Below are positions 1 through 8,887 of a stretch of DNA of 64,000 nt, in pieces. The stretch spans positions 1 through 64,000 of the forward strand of contig NZ_JACZEP010000004.1 of NCBI RefSeq assembly GCF_014863355.1. The letters run 5' to 3'. The notes under the pieces are model-generated. The model did not search any database. It had not been told where the DNA came from and was given only the letters and a program-made list of their open reading frames with translations. The stretch comes from Aminobacter carboxidus (GTDB lineage: Bacteria > Pseudomonadota > Alphaproteobacteria > Rhizobiales > Rhizobiaceae). The first letter of the stretch is position 1. Each line of letters opens with the position of its first letter. A program made the position numbers and the translations under genes.

Positions 1-568
1 CGAGCACCGGATCGGCGAGTGGATCGGGCAGGTCGAAACCAACAGGGGCTGTGCGGACCCTGGCCCGCTTGACCATCACCACCAGGGGTGTCGAGGTGTC
101 ATGGCCGTCGACCGCCATCGCAGCACCGGGTGCTGCCACCACCAGCGAACCGGCGCGGGCAGCGACAAAACTCTCCTCGGTACCGGCCGGCGTCGACCCG
201 TCGAAGAAGCGCAGCGCTTCGACCCGGCCAAGCTCGAGCTTGCGGCGGGCGAGCCCCAGACGCAACTTCTGCAAACTGTCGTCGCCATCGACAAGCAGCG
301 CCTTGAGGCCCGCCGCATCGCTGTTCGAGCGTGTCGACAAAATGCCCGGATCGGCGCGGCCGGCAGCGTCGAAGGCCACCAGCTCGCATGGCTGGCCGCC
401 TTCGAGATTGCGCACGCTCAGCTGGTCGCCTGGTTCGATGTCGATCAACACCGCACCCAAGCCCGGCACGTGGTAGCGCTCCATGCCGGGCAGCAAAAGC
501 CCAGGCTGAAGGATCAGGCTCGGACGCGGAGGGCCGGCCGCAATTTCGGGATAGACTGAAATTGTCAT
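1..568 (-). CDS. tdm: Trimethylamine-N-oxide demethylase (aldolase) Tdm, N-terminal part
   Basis: The first 189 codons are visible; the gene runs off the left edge. ATG at 568 is preceded by GAGGTGGCG. The visible part looks like the DUF1989 (urea-carboxylase-associated) domain, with stretches such as GDQLSVRNLEGGQPCELVAF and SLVVAAPGAAM. In known Tdm proteins this zinc-binding domain precedes a C-terminal GcvT-like tetrahydrofolate-binding domain, which would lie outside the window. Tdm splits TMAO into dimethylamine and formaldehyde in the cytoplasm. The assignment rests on the domain plus the neighbours: tmm 2.5 kb away makes TMAO and dmmDABC consumes dimethylamine. It could instead be another DUF1989-GcvT aminomethyltransferase; the C-terminal half is needed to be sure. 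Confidence 0.7.
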   Translation of the reverse strand, partial: MTISVYPEIAAGPPRPSLILQPGLLLPGMERYHVPGLGAVLIDIEPGDQLSVRNLEGGQPCELVAFDAAGRADPGILSTRSNSDAAGLKALLVDGDDSLQKLRLGLARRKLELGRVEALRFFDGSTPAGTEESFVAARAGSLVVAAPGAAMAVDGHDTSTPLVVMVKRARVRTAPVGFDLPDPLADPVL

Positions 569-856
569 CGCCACCTCGTCAAAATTTGCCTGTGTGTAAA
601 GTTATTTCAGTCAGAAGAATACTCAATTTTGCCGCCGTCGCAAGGCTTCGTTTCATCGCGCTACCAGAAAATGAGGTGAGGTGATCATCCCGAAGGTCGC
701 CTCCCGGCGATATCGGGGACCATTTGCCTGCCGTCCGCCGTGCGATTGTCCCGGCCCGTTCAACCGTGTTAGTGGACCAGATTCGATAAGTATTTCAAAC
801 TTGGACTGCGCTGCGGTAGGGTTCGTCCGCTGCCGCAGCCATGAGGCAGAGCTGAC

Positions 857-1597
857 ATGCAAGGTCGCGCAATGAAGGTTGAAACCGGCCAACTCACATC
901 GCAAATCATCGCCTCCTATTCGGTGGGAGCGACGGTGCAGACCGTGCTCGACCGGCTGTTTGCCAAGATACAGTCGGAAGAATACCCGCTGGATACGCGC
1001 CTGCCTTCGGAACGGGCGCTGGCCTCGGAGATGGGAGTTGCCCGCAACACGGTGCGCGAAGCGCTGGATGTGCTGGAAGACCGCAAGGTCATCAAGCGGC
1101 GCCCCGGCAGCGGCAGCTTCGTCACCTACCGTTCGGAAGAGGTGCCGGAGCGAGCAGACAACTCGGTCGCGCTGGAAACCAGCCCGCTGGATCATCTTGT
1201 CGTGCGCGGCATCCTGGAACCTGAAATGGTCCGCCTCGCGGTCATCAACATGACCCCGCGCGAGGTCTGGGAACTCGAACAGCTGATGTCGAAGATCGAA
1301 AACGTGCACACCGACGTCGCCGCTTTCGTCAAATGCGAAGAGGAAATCTACCGCAAGATCGCCGAGGGAACGCACAACCCCTTGCTGGCATCCTGCTACA
1401 ACCTGGCGATCGAGGCCTGCAGGGTGAGCTTCCGTACAACGCAGTTGCGCCGGCATCTGTCACCGAAGCGTATCCTCGAATACCAGCAGCGCTACAACGC
1501 GCTGTTCAACGCGATTGCCTCGCGCGACGTCGAGCGATCCGTCGAGTTCATCAAGCTGCACCTGGTCGAAGAGCAGAAGCTACTTCTGCAGGATTGA
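857..1597 (+). CDS. GntR-family (FadR/FCD type) transcriptional regulator
   Basis: A 246-residue regulator. The N-terminal winged helix (about residues 25-90) carries the GntR signature LPSERALASEMGVARNTVREAL, here split by family norms into helix-turn-helix and wing (GSGSFV). The C-terminal helical part (about 105-235) fits an FCD ligand domain. Two starts are possible, ATG 857 and ATG 872; neither has a strong ribosome site. The leader has a hairpin (CTGCGG 811-816 with CCGCAG 833-838). It is divergent from tdm, and its last 18 bases overlap the convergent binding-protein gene. A FadR-type palindrome lies in the tmm promoter (3028-3043), so I infer it controls TMA/TMAO use. The inducer is unknown. 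Confidence 0.85.
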   Translation: MQGRAMKVETGQLTSQIIASYSVGATVQTVLDRLFAKIQSEEYPLDTRLPSERALASEMGVARNTVREALDVLEDRKVIKRRPGSGSFVTYRSEEVPERADNSVALETSPLDHLVVRGILEPEMVRLAVINMTPREVWELEQLMSKIENVHTDVAAFVKCEEEIYRKIAEGTHNPLLASCYNLAIEACRVSFRTTQLRRHLSPKRILEYQQRYNALFNAIASRDVERSVEFIKLHLVEEQKLLLQD

Positions 1598-2893
1598 TTC
1601 CGGCGTTCGCGCCTGCAGGGCGGTGCCATTGCCGCTCGCTCGCAGGCGCTGCTCCCACAGCTGCCCCAGGTCCGACATCTCCTGCTTGAGCAGGCCGCCA
1701 TGGCGTTTGAGCCAGCGCGGAATCGAGCCGAAGGCGGCGATCTTCGCCTTGCCGGTTTTCAACGTCACCACCGGCCAATCTCCGACCAGCGCGTTGTCGA
1801 TCCCGAACATGCTCTCGCCCCACCAATGCGCCGGACCAAACGCATGGGTGACGTGGCCAAGCTGCTTCATGGCCGCCAGCACGGATGCAGGATTGACACT
1901 GTTGGATTTCTCGACCGCCGCATGCCAGATGTCGAGGATGGCGACATATTCCCAGCTCACCGCCGTCCAGGTGCCGGGGAAACGGCTGTTGTACTCGTCA
2001 AAGAAGCCTTTCGGCTGGTTGAAGAAGAACGTCTTGTCGGTCAGCCTCTCGTCGTCGAAATCCGGAAACTGGAAAACGAAGCCTTCCATGAATTCGACCG
2101 AAGTCCGCGCAACGAGTTGGTCATAATAGTCGAGTGTGCAGGAAATGATCTGCCCCTTGAAGCCCTGCGCATGGGCATACTCGGTCATCGCATGGACCAT
2201 GGGCGTATAGCTGGTGCACCAGCACAGGATATCAGGGTTTGAATCCAGCATCGGCTGGACGATTGCGGCAGCATCGGTCGTAGCAGGGTCGTACTGGATC
2301 TCTTTGGTGACACCCAGCTTGGCCGCCTTGAAGGCCGCGCGATAGGTTGCAAGCGACGGCAGGCCGAGCGCGTCGGTCTGGCTGCAGATCGCCACCGTTC
2401 GCAGTTCCGGCCGCGCCTGCGCCAGCCACTCCACCCCCGTCACGTTGAAGATCGGATGCAGCTCACTGGGCGCGATCAGGTATGGCGTATCAGGCGACAG
2501 GTCGCTCGGCAGCAGGGTCGAGGTCAGGACCTTGCGCTGGCTCAGATAGTCCCTGATCTCAGCCAACGTGTCTCCGCCCAGCGTCATCAGCAGCTTTACG
2601 TCATGCCGTTCGATCAGATGGCGCGCGCCTTCCGCTGCTCGCCCGGCATCGTAGCCGCAATCGAAATCGAGGATCTTGATCGGATAGCGGCGCCCGTTGA
2701 TCAGCAGGCCGCCGGTCCTGTTCAGCCAGTCCTCCCAGATCCGGCAACCATGCAATCCGGGCAGGCCCCAGGATTCCACTTGACCGCTGAGCGGTGCCAG
2801 GAATCCAATGTTCACGGCGTCCGGCATGCCGACCGACAGCCGGGGCAGGACGCTGGAAACGGCTAGTCGATGGGCAAAGCTGGAATTCGGCAT
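1580..2893 (-). CDS. Leucine/urea-type periplasmic-binding-fold protein without a recognisable signal peptide
   Basis: About 437 residues with the type I periplasmic binding fold of the LivJ/UrtA/AmiC group: NIGFLAPLSGQVESWG near the N-terminus, a LMTLGGD strand, and paired lobes with hinge crossings. I use ATG 2893; TTG 2911 and ATG 2827 are in frame. None of these starts gives a normal Sec signal: the first 28 residues lack a hydrophobic core. There is no permease or ATPase gene nearby. It is divergent from tmm across 161 bases and convergent with the GntR gene. It may be an exported subunit of a transporter encoded elsewhere, or a cytoplasmic ligand sensor like AmiC. The substrate is unknown; a methylated amine is a guess from context. 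Confidence 0.75.
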   Translation of the reverse strand: MPNSSFAHRLAVSSVLPRLSVGMPDAVNIGFLAPLSGQVESWGLPGLHGCRIWEDWLNRTGGLLINGRRYPIKILDFDCGYDAGRAAEGARHLIERHDVKLLMTLGGDTLAEIRDYLSQRKVLTSTLLPSDLSPDTPYLIAPSELHPIFNVTGVEWLAQARPELRTVAICSQTDALGLPSLATYRAAFKAAKLGVTKEIQYDPATTDAAAIVQPMLDSNPDILCWCTSYTPMVHAMTEYAHAQGFKGQIISCTLDYYDQLVARTSVEFMEGFVFQFPDFDDERLTDKTFFFNQPKGFFDEYNSRFPGTWTAVSWEYVAILDIWHAAVEKSNSVNPASVLAAMKQLGHVTHAFGPAHWWGESMFGIDNALVGDWPVVTLKTGKAKIAAFGSIPRWLKRHGGLLKQEMSDLGQLWEQRLRASGNGTALQARTPESILQK

Positions 2894-2981
2894 ATCAGTG
2901 AGTACCACCAAAAACAGAGCGCTTCATCCCAACCTCGCGAAATTTTCCTTCCTCACAGGAAACACGTCGTTGACAAATTGG

Positions 2982-2987
2982 TATAAT
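2982..2987 (+). promoter_or_regulatory. Possible -10 box of the tmm promoter
   Basis: TATAAT matches the sigma-70 -10 consensus exactly and lies 68 bases before the tmm start. The nearby TTGACA (2970-2975) is only 6 bases away, so it cannot be its partner. A weak GAAACA at 2959-2964 has the right 17-base spacing. The -10 is embedded in TTGGTATAAT, which resembles a GntR half-site. Confidence 0.4.
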
Positions 2988-3027
2988 GGCAGGCAACATA
3001 ACTGAACCAGAGGAACCAATAACGAAA

Positions 3028-3043
3028 TTTGGTCTATACCAAA
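3028..3043. promoter_or_regulatory. GntR/FadR-type operator before tmm
   Basis: TTTGGTCTATACCAAA has perfect 6-base inverted arms (TTTGGT/ACCAAA) around a 4-base centre. The TTGGT...ACCAA layout resembles FadR/PdhR-class operators. It sits just before the AAGGAGG of tmm, downstream of the likely -10, so a bound repressor would block transcription. The GntR gene at 857 is the obvious candidate partner. Confidence 0.6.
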
Positions 3044-3054
3044 AGGAGGAAACC

Positions 3055-4416
3055 ATGACAGCCAAGCGTGTCGCCGTGATCGGTGCCGGACCGTCGGGTC
3101 TGGCGCAGTTGAGGGCATTCCAGTCGGCCGCGGCGAAGGGCGCGGAAATCCCGGAAGTTGTCTGCTTCGAAAAGCAGGCCAACTGGGGTGGGCTGTGGAA
3201 CTACACCTGGCGCACCGGCCTCGACCAGTATGGCGAGCCGGTACATGGTTCGATGTACCGCTATCTTTGGTCGAACGGCCCCAAGGAGGGCCTGGAGTTT
3301 GCCGACTATTCCTTCGAGGAGCACTTCGGCAAGCAGATCGCCTCCTACCCGCCGCGCGCGGTGCTGTTCGACTACATCGAGGGCCGTGTCAACAAGGCCG
3401 GCGTGCGCAAGTGGATCCGCTTCGAGACCGCCGTGCGCATGGTGACCTGGAACGAAGAGACCAAGAAGTTCACCGTCACCGTCCAGGACCTACCCAAGGA
3501 TCACTGCTACTCCGAGGAATTCGACAACGTCATCGTTGCCTCTGGTCATTTCTCGACCCCGAACGTGCCAGAGTTCCCTGGCTTCGACCGCTTCAACGGC
3601 CGTATCCTGCACGCCCACGACTTCCGCGACGCACGCGAGTTCGCCGGCAAGGACATCCTGATCGTCGGCACCAGCTATTCGGCCGAGGACATCGGCTCGC
3701 AATGCTGGAAGTACGGCGCCAAGTCGATCACCAACTGCTACCGCACGGCACCGATGGGCTTCAAATGGCCCGACAACTGGGAAGAGCGGCCACTGCTGGA
3801 GAAGGTCGAGATCAACACCGCGACCTTCAAGGACGGATCGACCAAGCGCATCGACGCGATCATCCTGTGCACCGGCTACAAGCATCACTTCCCGTTCCTG
3901 CCCGACGACCTCAGGCTCAGGACCGCCAACCGGCTGGCGACAGCCGACCTCTACAAGGGCGTCGCTTATGTCCACAATCCGGCGATGTTTTATCTCGGCA
4001 TGCAGGACCAGTGGTTCACCTTCAACATGTTCGACGCGCAGGCATGGTGGACGCGCGACGTCATTTTGGGCCGCATCAAGCTGCCTGACAGCAAGCAGGC
4101 GATGGTCGCCGACGTCGCGGACCGCGTCGTTCGCGAGGATGCCGGCAAGGACTCGCATGACGCGATCGAATATCAGGGCGAGTACGTCAAGGAGCTGATC
4201 GCAGAGACCGACTATCCGAGTTTCGACGTCGACGGCGCCAACGAAGCCTTCTTCGAGTGGAAGGAACACAAGAAGAAAGGCATCATGGAGTTTCGCAACC
4301 ACTCCTACAAATCGGTCATCACTGGAACCATGGCACCGGCCCATCACACGCCCTGGAAGGACGCGCTCGACGACTCGCTGGAATCCTACCTCAGCACAGC
4401 TGAAGCGGCGGAGTAA
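3055..4416 (+). CDS. tmm: Trimethylamine monooxygenase (flavin-containing)
   Basis: A 453-residue flavin monooxygenase oxidising trimethylamine to TMAO with NADPH and O2. The start at 3055 follows AAAAGGAGGAAACC; an upstream in-frame extension to 2986 has no ribosome site. Seen in the sequence: FAD-binding [11 protein letters not shown] (residues 8-18), the FMO fingerprint [11 protein letters not shown], and an NADPH-binding [15 protein letters not shown]. The region around residues 59-78 ([20 protein letters not shown]) is strongly Tmm-like. N74 is a candidate for the conserved catalytic Asn of bacterial Tmm enzymes. Tdm, Dmm, FolD and Fhs nearby form the rest of the pathway. An operator-like palindrome precedes it. 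Confidence 0.9.
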   Translation: MTAKRVAVIGAGPSGLAQLRAFQSAAAKGAEIPEVVCFEKQANWGGLWNYTWRTGLDQYGEPVHGSMYRYLWSNGPKEGLEFADYSFEEHFGKQIASYPPRAVLFDYIEGRVNKAGVRKWIRFETAVRMVTWNEETKKFTVTVQDLPKDHCYSEEFDNVIVASGHFSTPNVPEFPGFDRFNGRILHAHDFRDAREFAGKDILIVGTSYSAEDIGSQCWKYGAKSITNCYRTAPMGFKWPDNWEERPLLEKVEINTATFKDGSTKRIDAIILCTGYKHHFPFLPDDLRLRTANRLATADLYKGVAYVHNPAMFYLGMQDQWFTFNMFDAQAWWTRDVILGRIKLPDSKQAMVADVADRVVREDAGKDSHDAIEYQGEYVKELIAETDYPSFDVDGANEAFFEWKEHKKKGIMEFRNHSYKSVITGTMAPAHHTPWKDALDDSLESYLSTAEAAE

Positions 4417-4458
4417 CGGCCGGCCCAACCGGGCCGCTCGACTTTCCTGACATGAAAC

Positions 4459-4486
4459 GCCGCCCCGGCCGGGGCGGCATCGCTTT
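4459..4486 (+). terminator. Terminator after tmm
   Basis: GCCGCCCCGGCCGGGGCGGC (4459-4478) is a perfect 20-base palindrome followed by ATCGCTTTT. The stem is very GC-rich and the T-run is short. Confidence 0.55.
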
Positions 4487-4770
4487 TGCGCGCCTTCACC
4501 GCTCTGGCACGACGATGAAGGTCGCGCGGGAGCGTGTCCGGCTGCGCGGTTTCAGATGTTGAAGCGAACACCATTGAGGGTAGGTCGTCCGGTCCAATTC
4601 GCTCGCCGCCTGACTTCACTTCGTCGACCGCTCAAGCCGCCCCGCCTCCATTTCATGGCGGCCGAGGAACCCTATTCCTGTGAGGGAGTACCCCCGGAGA
4701 TTGGTGTCAAAGAGACGTGCGAGGCGCCGAGGCGGTGCCTCGACCTGGCGCGAACACGAATGGGCTCGCC

Positions 4771-4788
4771 CTCGAAAGGGCTGAGCCC
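4771..4788. repeat. Short repeat, copy 1 (part of a hairpin)
   Basis: CTCGAAAGGGCTGAGCCC lies in the 3' half of the hairpin 4760-4790. A near-identical CTCGAAGGGGCTGAGCCCC occurs at 14669-14687 after dmmC. Both are between genes of the amine island. Confidence 0.4.
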
Positions 4789-4810
4789 ATCCAGTTGAAG
4801 TCGATGGCTA

Positions 4811-5509
4811 CTACGAACTGAAGCTCGGCCCGCGGTTCTTCTCGCTGGCATAAAGCGCCACCGCCATCGCCCGGTTGCGGACGTCGAGCTTGTCGTACAG
4901 ATTCTTGAGGTGGTACTTGACCGTGTTTTCCGAAATTCCGGTACGCGCGGCGATCTGCAGGTTGGTCCAGCCATCGGCCAGCACCGACAGCAGCTCGCGC
5001 TCGCGCGCGGTCAGCCGTGATAGCGGCGTATCATTGATCTTGGACACATCCATGTAGGGAATGCAGATCCGGCCATGGGCGACCGCGACAAGCGTGTCGA
5101 ACAGGATTGCCGGATCGTCGAACTGATAGCAGAAGCCTTGCACACCAAGGCGTACGCATTGCTTGAGGATCGAGATGTCGTGGTCGTTGGAGAAGATCAC
5201 CACACGGGCATGAACGCCACGCCGTTGCATCTCGGCCAGCACCTCGCCGGAATCCATGTCCTGCAGCCGCCAGCCCAGCACCGCGATATCGAACAGGGGA
5301 TCCGCCGCTGAAGCCGCATCGACAAAGGCTTTTCCGGTCTGCACGCTTTCGGCCAGCTCGAAGCGGCTGTCGCGCGAAAGCATGTCGCCAAGAGCTGCGA
5401 TGACAAGCGGGTTGCGCTCGGCGATCAGAACCCTGAACCTGTTTTCCTTCGCCACCGGCATCACCTCAATCCCGATGCCATGGCGCTGACCCTTCCATTC
5501 GGCGTTCAT
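4811..5509 (-). CDS. LuxR-type regulator with a degenerate receiver domain
   Basis: 232 residues from ATG 5509, behind GGGAGGAAC; the reading frame stays open further upstream but without a ribosome site. Residues 25-135 follow the response-regulator receiver fold, and about 165-225 form a LuxR/NarL helix-turn-helix (LTARERELLSVLADG, ISENTVKYHLKNLYDKL). Key receiver residues are missing. The phosphoacceptor Asp is Gly79 (DIAVLGWRL), the acidic pair is Glu31-Arg32, and the Lys position is Gln129. It therefore probably works without phosphorylation, by ligand or protein contact. No kinase gene is adjacent. It lies between tmm and the APC permease, divergent from the latter, so a role in controlling amine genes is plausible. 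Confidence 0.8.
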   Translation of the reverse strand: MNAEWKGQRHGIGIEVMPVAKENRFRVLIAERNPLVIAALGDMLSRDSRFELAESVQTGKAFVDAASAADPLFDIAVLGWRLQDMDSGEVLAEMQRRGVHARVVIFSNDHDISILKQCVRLGVQGFCYQFDDPAILFDTLVAVAHGRICIPYMDVSKINDTPLSRLTARERELLSVLADGWTNLQIAARTGISENTVKYHLKNLYDKLDVRNRAMAVALYASEKNRGPSFSS

Positions 5510-5949
5510 GTTCCTCCCGCCTATGTTCGTGTACGCACCTCTTGCCGACGTCTCTTGCGCTGGGCCGATCCTCCTCCGGTCCTGCCCGAGATCGACCCCT
5601 TCAGTACAATTCATATCATGAATGATTTTTTCATTCCAGTGGATGCGGCATTTTTGCCGTCGAATGGACCGCCAAGCCGGCAAACGGCGCAAAACCGCCT
5701 TTCCTACCCGTCCGGGTAGGTCGCGGCTGTCCAGAGAGGGGCCTGAGCGTTGGCCATTTTTCCAACCGGGGTACGAGCGGTGAAGATTGGCCTTACGCTG
5801 CGACAAAATAGCTTGACGGCGCTTCGAATTCGGACAAACTTCACTTTGAGGAAAAAAAGAAGCCTAAGCGGAAACTGCCGCCGTGCCATGAAAACCGGAA
5901 AAGCCGGGGCTGGACGACGGGCATTCTCAATCAATGGGGAACTGAACCA
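5510..5949. other. Divergent promoter region between the LuxR-type regulator and the APC permease
   Basis: 440 bases without a credible gene. A palindrome ATTCAT-ATC-ATGAAT at 5609-5623 is 100 bases before the regulator start. On the + strand TTGACG (5812-5817) could be a -35, but its -10 is poor. An A-rich stretch with GAGGAAAAAAAG lies at 5848-5860. Confidence 0.4.
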
Positions 5950-7659
5950 ATGAGCGCTGTTACGGACATCAGTCCGGCGGATACCGCCGGCCAGCTTCAC
6001 AGGACAATCGATTGGCGAGGCGCCTTCTGGGTTGCCAGCGGCGTGCCGCCGCTTGTCTTGTTCTCCATCGGCGGCATCGCCGGCACTGCCGGCAACATCG
6101 CCTTCGCGATCTGGATCTTCTCCATGCTGATGGGGTTCATCCAGTCCTTCACCTATGCCGAAATCGCCGGCCTGTTCCCGAACAAGTCGGGCGGTGCTTC
6201 GGTCTATGGCGCGACCGCATGGCTGCGCTATTCCAAGTTCGTCGCGCCGCTGTCGGTGTGGTGCAACTGGTTCGCCTGGTCGCCGGTGCTGTCGCTCGGC
6301 TGTTCGATTGCCGCCGCCTACATCCTCAATGCGCTGGCGCCGATCCCGGGCTTCACCGAAACCTCGCCTGAGGTGCTGCAGTATCTGGCCGCCAATGTCG
6401 GCACCAGTGCCGCCGACGCCGTGACCGCGGTCACTGCTGCCGCGACCCCCGGCATCCGCACCTGGACGCTGTATAGCCATTCGCTCGGTCCGGTCGGCTT
6501 CTCGCTCAACGCCACCTTCTGGATCGGCGCCGTCCTGATGCTGATCACCTTCGCGATCCAGCATCGCGGCATTCTCGGCACGGCAAGCGTGCAGAAGGTC
6601 GTCGGCCTGCTGGTCATCGTGCCGCTGCTGATCGTCGGCATCGTGCCGATCATCACCGGCCAGATCAACTGGGACAACTACTCGCCCTTCGTGCCGCTGG
6701 CTGCCGCCTATGCACCGGAGCCGGGCGCGTGGAACGTCGCCGGCTGGACGCTCATCCTGGGCGGCATGTTCATCGCGGCATGGTCGACCTACGGCTTCGA
6801 AACCGCTGTCTGCTACACCCGCGAGTTCAAGAACCCGGCGACCGACACCTTCAAGGCGATCTTCTACTCCGGCCTGCTGTGCATGCTGCTGTTCATGATC
6901 GTGCCCTTCACCTTCCAGGGCGTGCTCGGCCTCAATGGCATGCTGGCAACCCCGATCGTCGACGGTTCCGGCGTTGCCGATGCACTGGCCGGCATGGTCG
7001 GCGGTGGCGGGCTGGTCAAGAGCCTGCTCGTCATGCTGATGATCCTCGCCTTGCTGCTCGCCATCATGACCGCCATGGCCGGATCGTCGCGCACGCTCTA
7101 TCAGGGTTCGCTCGACGGCTGGCTGCCGCGCTACCTCAGCCACGTCAACGAGCATGGCGCCCCGACGCGTGCAATGTGGACCGACCTGATCGCCAACCTG
7201 TTCGTCCTGGCCATCGCCTCGACGGATGCGACGAGCTTCTTCTTCATCCTCGCCGTGTCGAACTGCGGTTACATCATCTTCAACTTCCTCAACCTCAACT
7301 CCGGCTGGATCCACCGCATGGACAACGGCCACATCAAGCGGCCGTGGCGCGCTCCGACCTGGCTGATCACGGTCGGCGCGCTGTTCGCCTACGTCAACGC
7401 CGTCTTCATGGGCGCCGGCGCCAAGGTGTGGAACCCGATGGCCCTGTGGGCCGGACTGTTCACCGCCGCCCTGATCATCCCGGTGTTCTGCTACCGCCAC
7501 TACGTCCAGGATCGCGGCAAGTTCCCCGAGCACATGCTCGAGGATCTCGGCATGCAGCAGAGCGACCTGCGCGTGAAGAAGGCCGGCATCCTGCCTTACC
7601 TGACGCTCGTCGCCGGTCTCGCGGTGGTGCTGCTTTCCAACTGGTTCTTCGTGCTCTGA
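5950..7659 (+). CDS. APC-superfamily amino acid/amine permease
   Basis: A 569-residue inner-membrane permease with about 12-14 hydrophobic segments. The N-terminal block (GVPPLVLFSIGGIAGTAGN, then FTYAEIAGLFPNKSGGASVYG) matches the APC family, where the first helix carries the substrate site. The start at 5950 follows GGGGAACTGAACCA. The family moves amino acids and amines by proton or sodium symport, or by exchange. The location among tmm, dmm and C1 genes suggests a methylated amine or a related product, but the sequence cannot show the substrate. A strong hairpin terminator follows. Confidence 0.8.
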   Translation: MSAVTDISPADTAGQLHRTIDWRGAFWVASGVPPLVLFSIGGIAGTAGNIAFAIWIFSMLMGFIQSFTYAEIAGLFPNKSGGASVYGATAWLRYSKFVAPLSVWCNWFAWSPVLSLGCSIAAAYILNALAPIPGFTETSPEVLQYLAANVGTSAADAVTAVTAAATPGIRTWTLYSHSLGPVGFSLNATFWIGAVLMLITFAIQHRGILGTASVQKVVGLLVIVPLLIVGIVPIITGQINWDNYSPFVPLAAAYAPEPGAWNVAGWTLILGGMFIAAWSTYGFETAVCYTREFKNPATDTFKAIFYSGLLCMLLFMIVPFTFQGVLGLNGMLATPIVDGSGVADALAGMVGGGGLVKSLLVMLMILALLLAIMTAMAGSSRTLYQGSLDGWLPRYLSHVNEHGAPTRAMWTDLIANLFVLAIASTDATSFFFILAVSNCGYIIFNFLNLNSGWIHRMDNGHIKRPWRAPTWLITVGALFAYVNAVFMGAGAKVWNPMALWAGLFTAALIIPVFCYRHYVQDRGKFPEHMLEDLGMQQSDLRVKKAGILPYLTLVAGLAVVLLSNWFFVL

Positions 7660-7683
7660 CAGCAAGCATTTCTGACAATGGTC

Positions 7684-7708
7684 AAGGCCGGCGCAAGCCG
7701 GCCTTTTC
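7684..7708 (+). terminator. Rho-independent terminator after the APC permease
   Basis: AAGGCCGGC-GCAA-GCCGGCC followed by TTTTCCTTT: a 7-9 bp GC stem, tetraloop and T-run 25 bases after the stop codon. Confidence 0.8.
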
Positions 7709-7796
7709 CTTTGGCACCTGCATCAGCCCAGGTGCTTCACACGAGGAAAACGCGCTGGGCCAATATTTCTTTCTATGAAAGATTCTTGCATTAAGG

Positions 7797-7826
7797 TTGA
7801 CTTTCACCCTCGTCTGCTGCTATAGA
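7797..7826 (+). promoter_or_regulatory. Sigma-70-like promoter of folD-fhs
   Basis: TTGACT (7797-7802), an 18-base spacer and TATAGA (7821-7826), about 113 bases before the folD start. Confidence 0.55.
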
Positions 7827-7938
7827 TTCAGACGGGAAAATTCAGCGCAAAAAGCTGTCCGGATGGTGGAATCCGGGGCTGGAACCGATGGCTTATGCCA
7901 TAGGATCGCACGCGCGCGCCTGGGAGGAATGGAATAGG

Positions 7939-8832
7939 ATGACGACGGTAATCGATGGCAAGGCAGTTGCCGCCGATGTGGTGACAAAGGTCCGGATCGC
8001 AGCCGAAAAGCTGACCGCCGAGACCGGCATCGTTCCCGGCATCGCGGTGGTCATTGTTGGCCACGACCCGGCAAGCCAGGTCTATGTCGCCTCCAAGGGC
8101 AAGAAGGCCAAGGAATGCGGCTTCCATTCGGTCGAGCACGCACTGCCCTCCGACACCTCGGAAGCCGATCTCGTCGCGCTGGTGCAGAAGCTCAACGCCG
8201 ATCCCAAGATCCACGGCATCCTCGTCCAGCTGCCCCTGCCCGACCATATCGACGCCGGCAAGATCATCCAGACGATCTCGGCCGACAAGGACGTCGACGG
8301 CTTCCATTTCACCAATGTCGGCAAGCTCGGCACCGGCGAACTCGACACCGCCTTCGTGCCCTGCACGCCGGCCGGCTCGATGCTGTTGATCGAGCGCGCA
8401 CTTGGCCGTGACCTTTCGGGCCTCAACGCAGTTGTGGTCGGCCGTTCCAACATCGTCGGCAAGCCGATGGCCAATCTGCTGCTCAATGCCAACGCCACCG
8501 TCACCGTCGCCCACAGCCGCACCAAGGACCTGCCGGCGCTGTGCCGCAGCGCCGACATCCTTGTCGCCGCCGTCGGGCGTCCTGAGATGATCAAGGGCGA
8601 CTGGGTCAAGCCGGGCGCCACCGTCATCGACGTCGGCATCAACCGGCTCGAGGCCGGCGCCAATGGCAAGTCGAAGCTCGTCGGCGACGTCGACTACGAC
8701 AGTGCTGCCGAACAGGCCGGCGCCATCACGCCCGTGCCGGGCGGCGTCGGGCCGATGACGATTGCACTTCTGATGGCCAATACGGTCGTCTCCGCCTGCC
8801 GTACGGCAGGCCAGTCAGCACCTCGTTTTTAA
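7939..8832 (+). CDS. folD: Bifunctional methylene-THF dehydrogenase/methenyl-THF cyclohydrolase
   Basis: 297 residues, the normal FolD length. It oxidises 5,10-methylene-THF with NADP+ and hydrolyses the product to 10-formyl-THF. Seen: the catalytic Tyr/Lys stretch [15 protein letters not shown], the dinucleotide signature [17 protein letters not shown] and the C-terminal signature [19 protein letters not shown] start at ATG 7939, just after GGAGGAATGGAATAGG; an in-frame extension upstream encodes non-family residues. It lies 55 bases before fhs, almost certainly in one operon. Here it would process methylene-THF from DmmD and formaldehyde-derived C1 units. Confidence 0.95.
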   Translation: MTTVIDGKAVAADVVTKVRIAAEKLTAETGIVPGIAVVIVGHDPASQVYVASKGKKAKECGFHSVEHALPSDTSEADLVALVQKLNADPKIHGILVQLPLPDHIDAGKIIQTISADKDVDGFHFTNVGKLGTGELDTAFVPCTPAGSMLLIERALGRDLSGLNAVVVGRSNIVGKPMANLLLNANATVTVAHSRTKDLPALCRSADILVAAVGRPEMIKGDWVKPGATVIDVGINRLEAGANGKSKLVGDVDYDSAAEQAGAITPVPGGVGPMTIALLMANTVVSACRTAGQSAPRF

Positions 8833-8887
8833 ATCTGGGAGCCTGAGGGCTCCGCGGAAATCGAACCAAACTCAAGGGAAGAGAGTC

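Larger units (their letters stand above)
4417..4810. other. Intergenic region between tmm and the LuxR-type regulator
   Basis: No convincing gene. It holds the tmm terminator palindrome (4459-4478) and a second strong hairpin at 4760-4790 (ATGGGCTC/GAGCCCAT with an inner GCCCT/AGGGC stem). Part of that hairpin recurs at 14669-14687. The rest shows nothing I can assign. Confidence 0.6.

Noticed and set aside
2970-2987. TTGACA and TATAAT as one promoter
   Set aside because: Only 6 bases separate them, far short of the 16-18 needed.
5510-5806. N-terminal extension of the LuxR-type regulator
   Set aside because: No ribosome site or family similarity, while ATG 5509 follows GGGAGGAAC directly.
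5704-7665. Open frame of 653 codons on the minus strand opposite the APC permease
   Set aside because: It is the antisense shadow of a clear membrane permease. Its translation is rich in His/Arg/Asp/Glu with no domain, typical of antisense frames in GC-rich genes.
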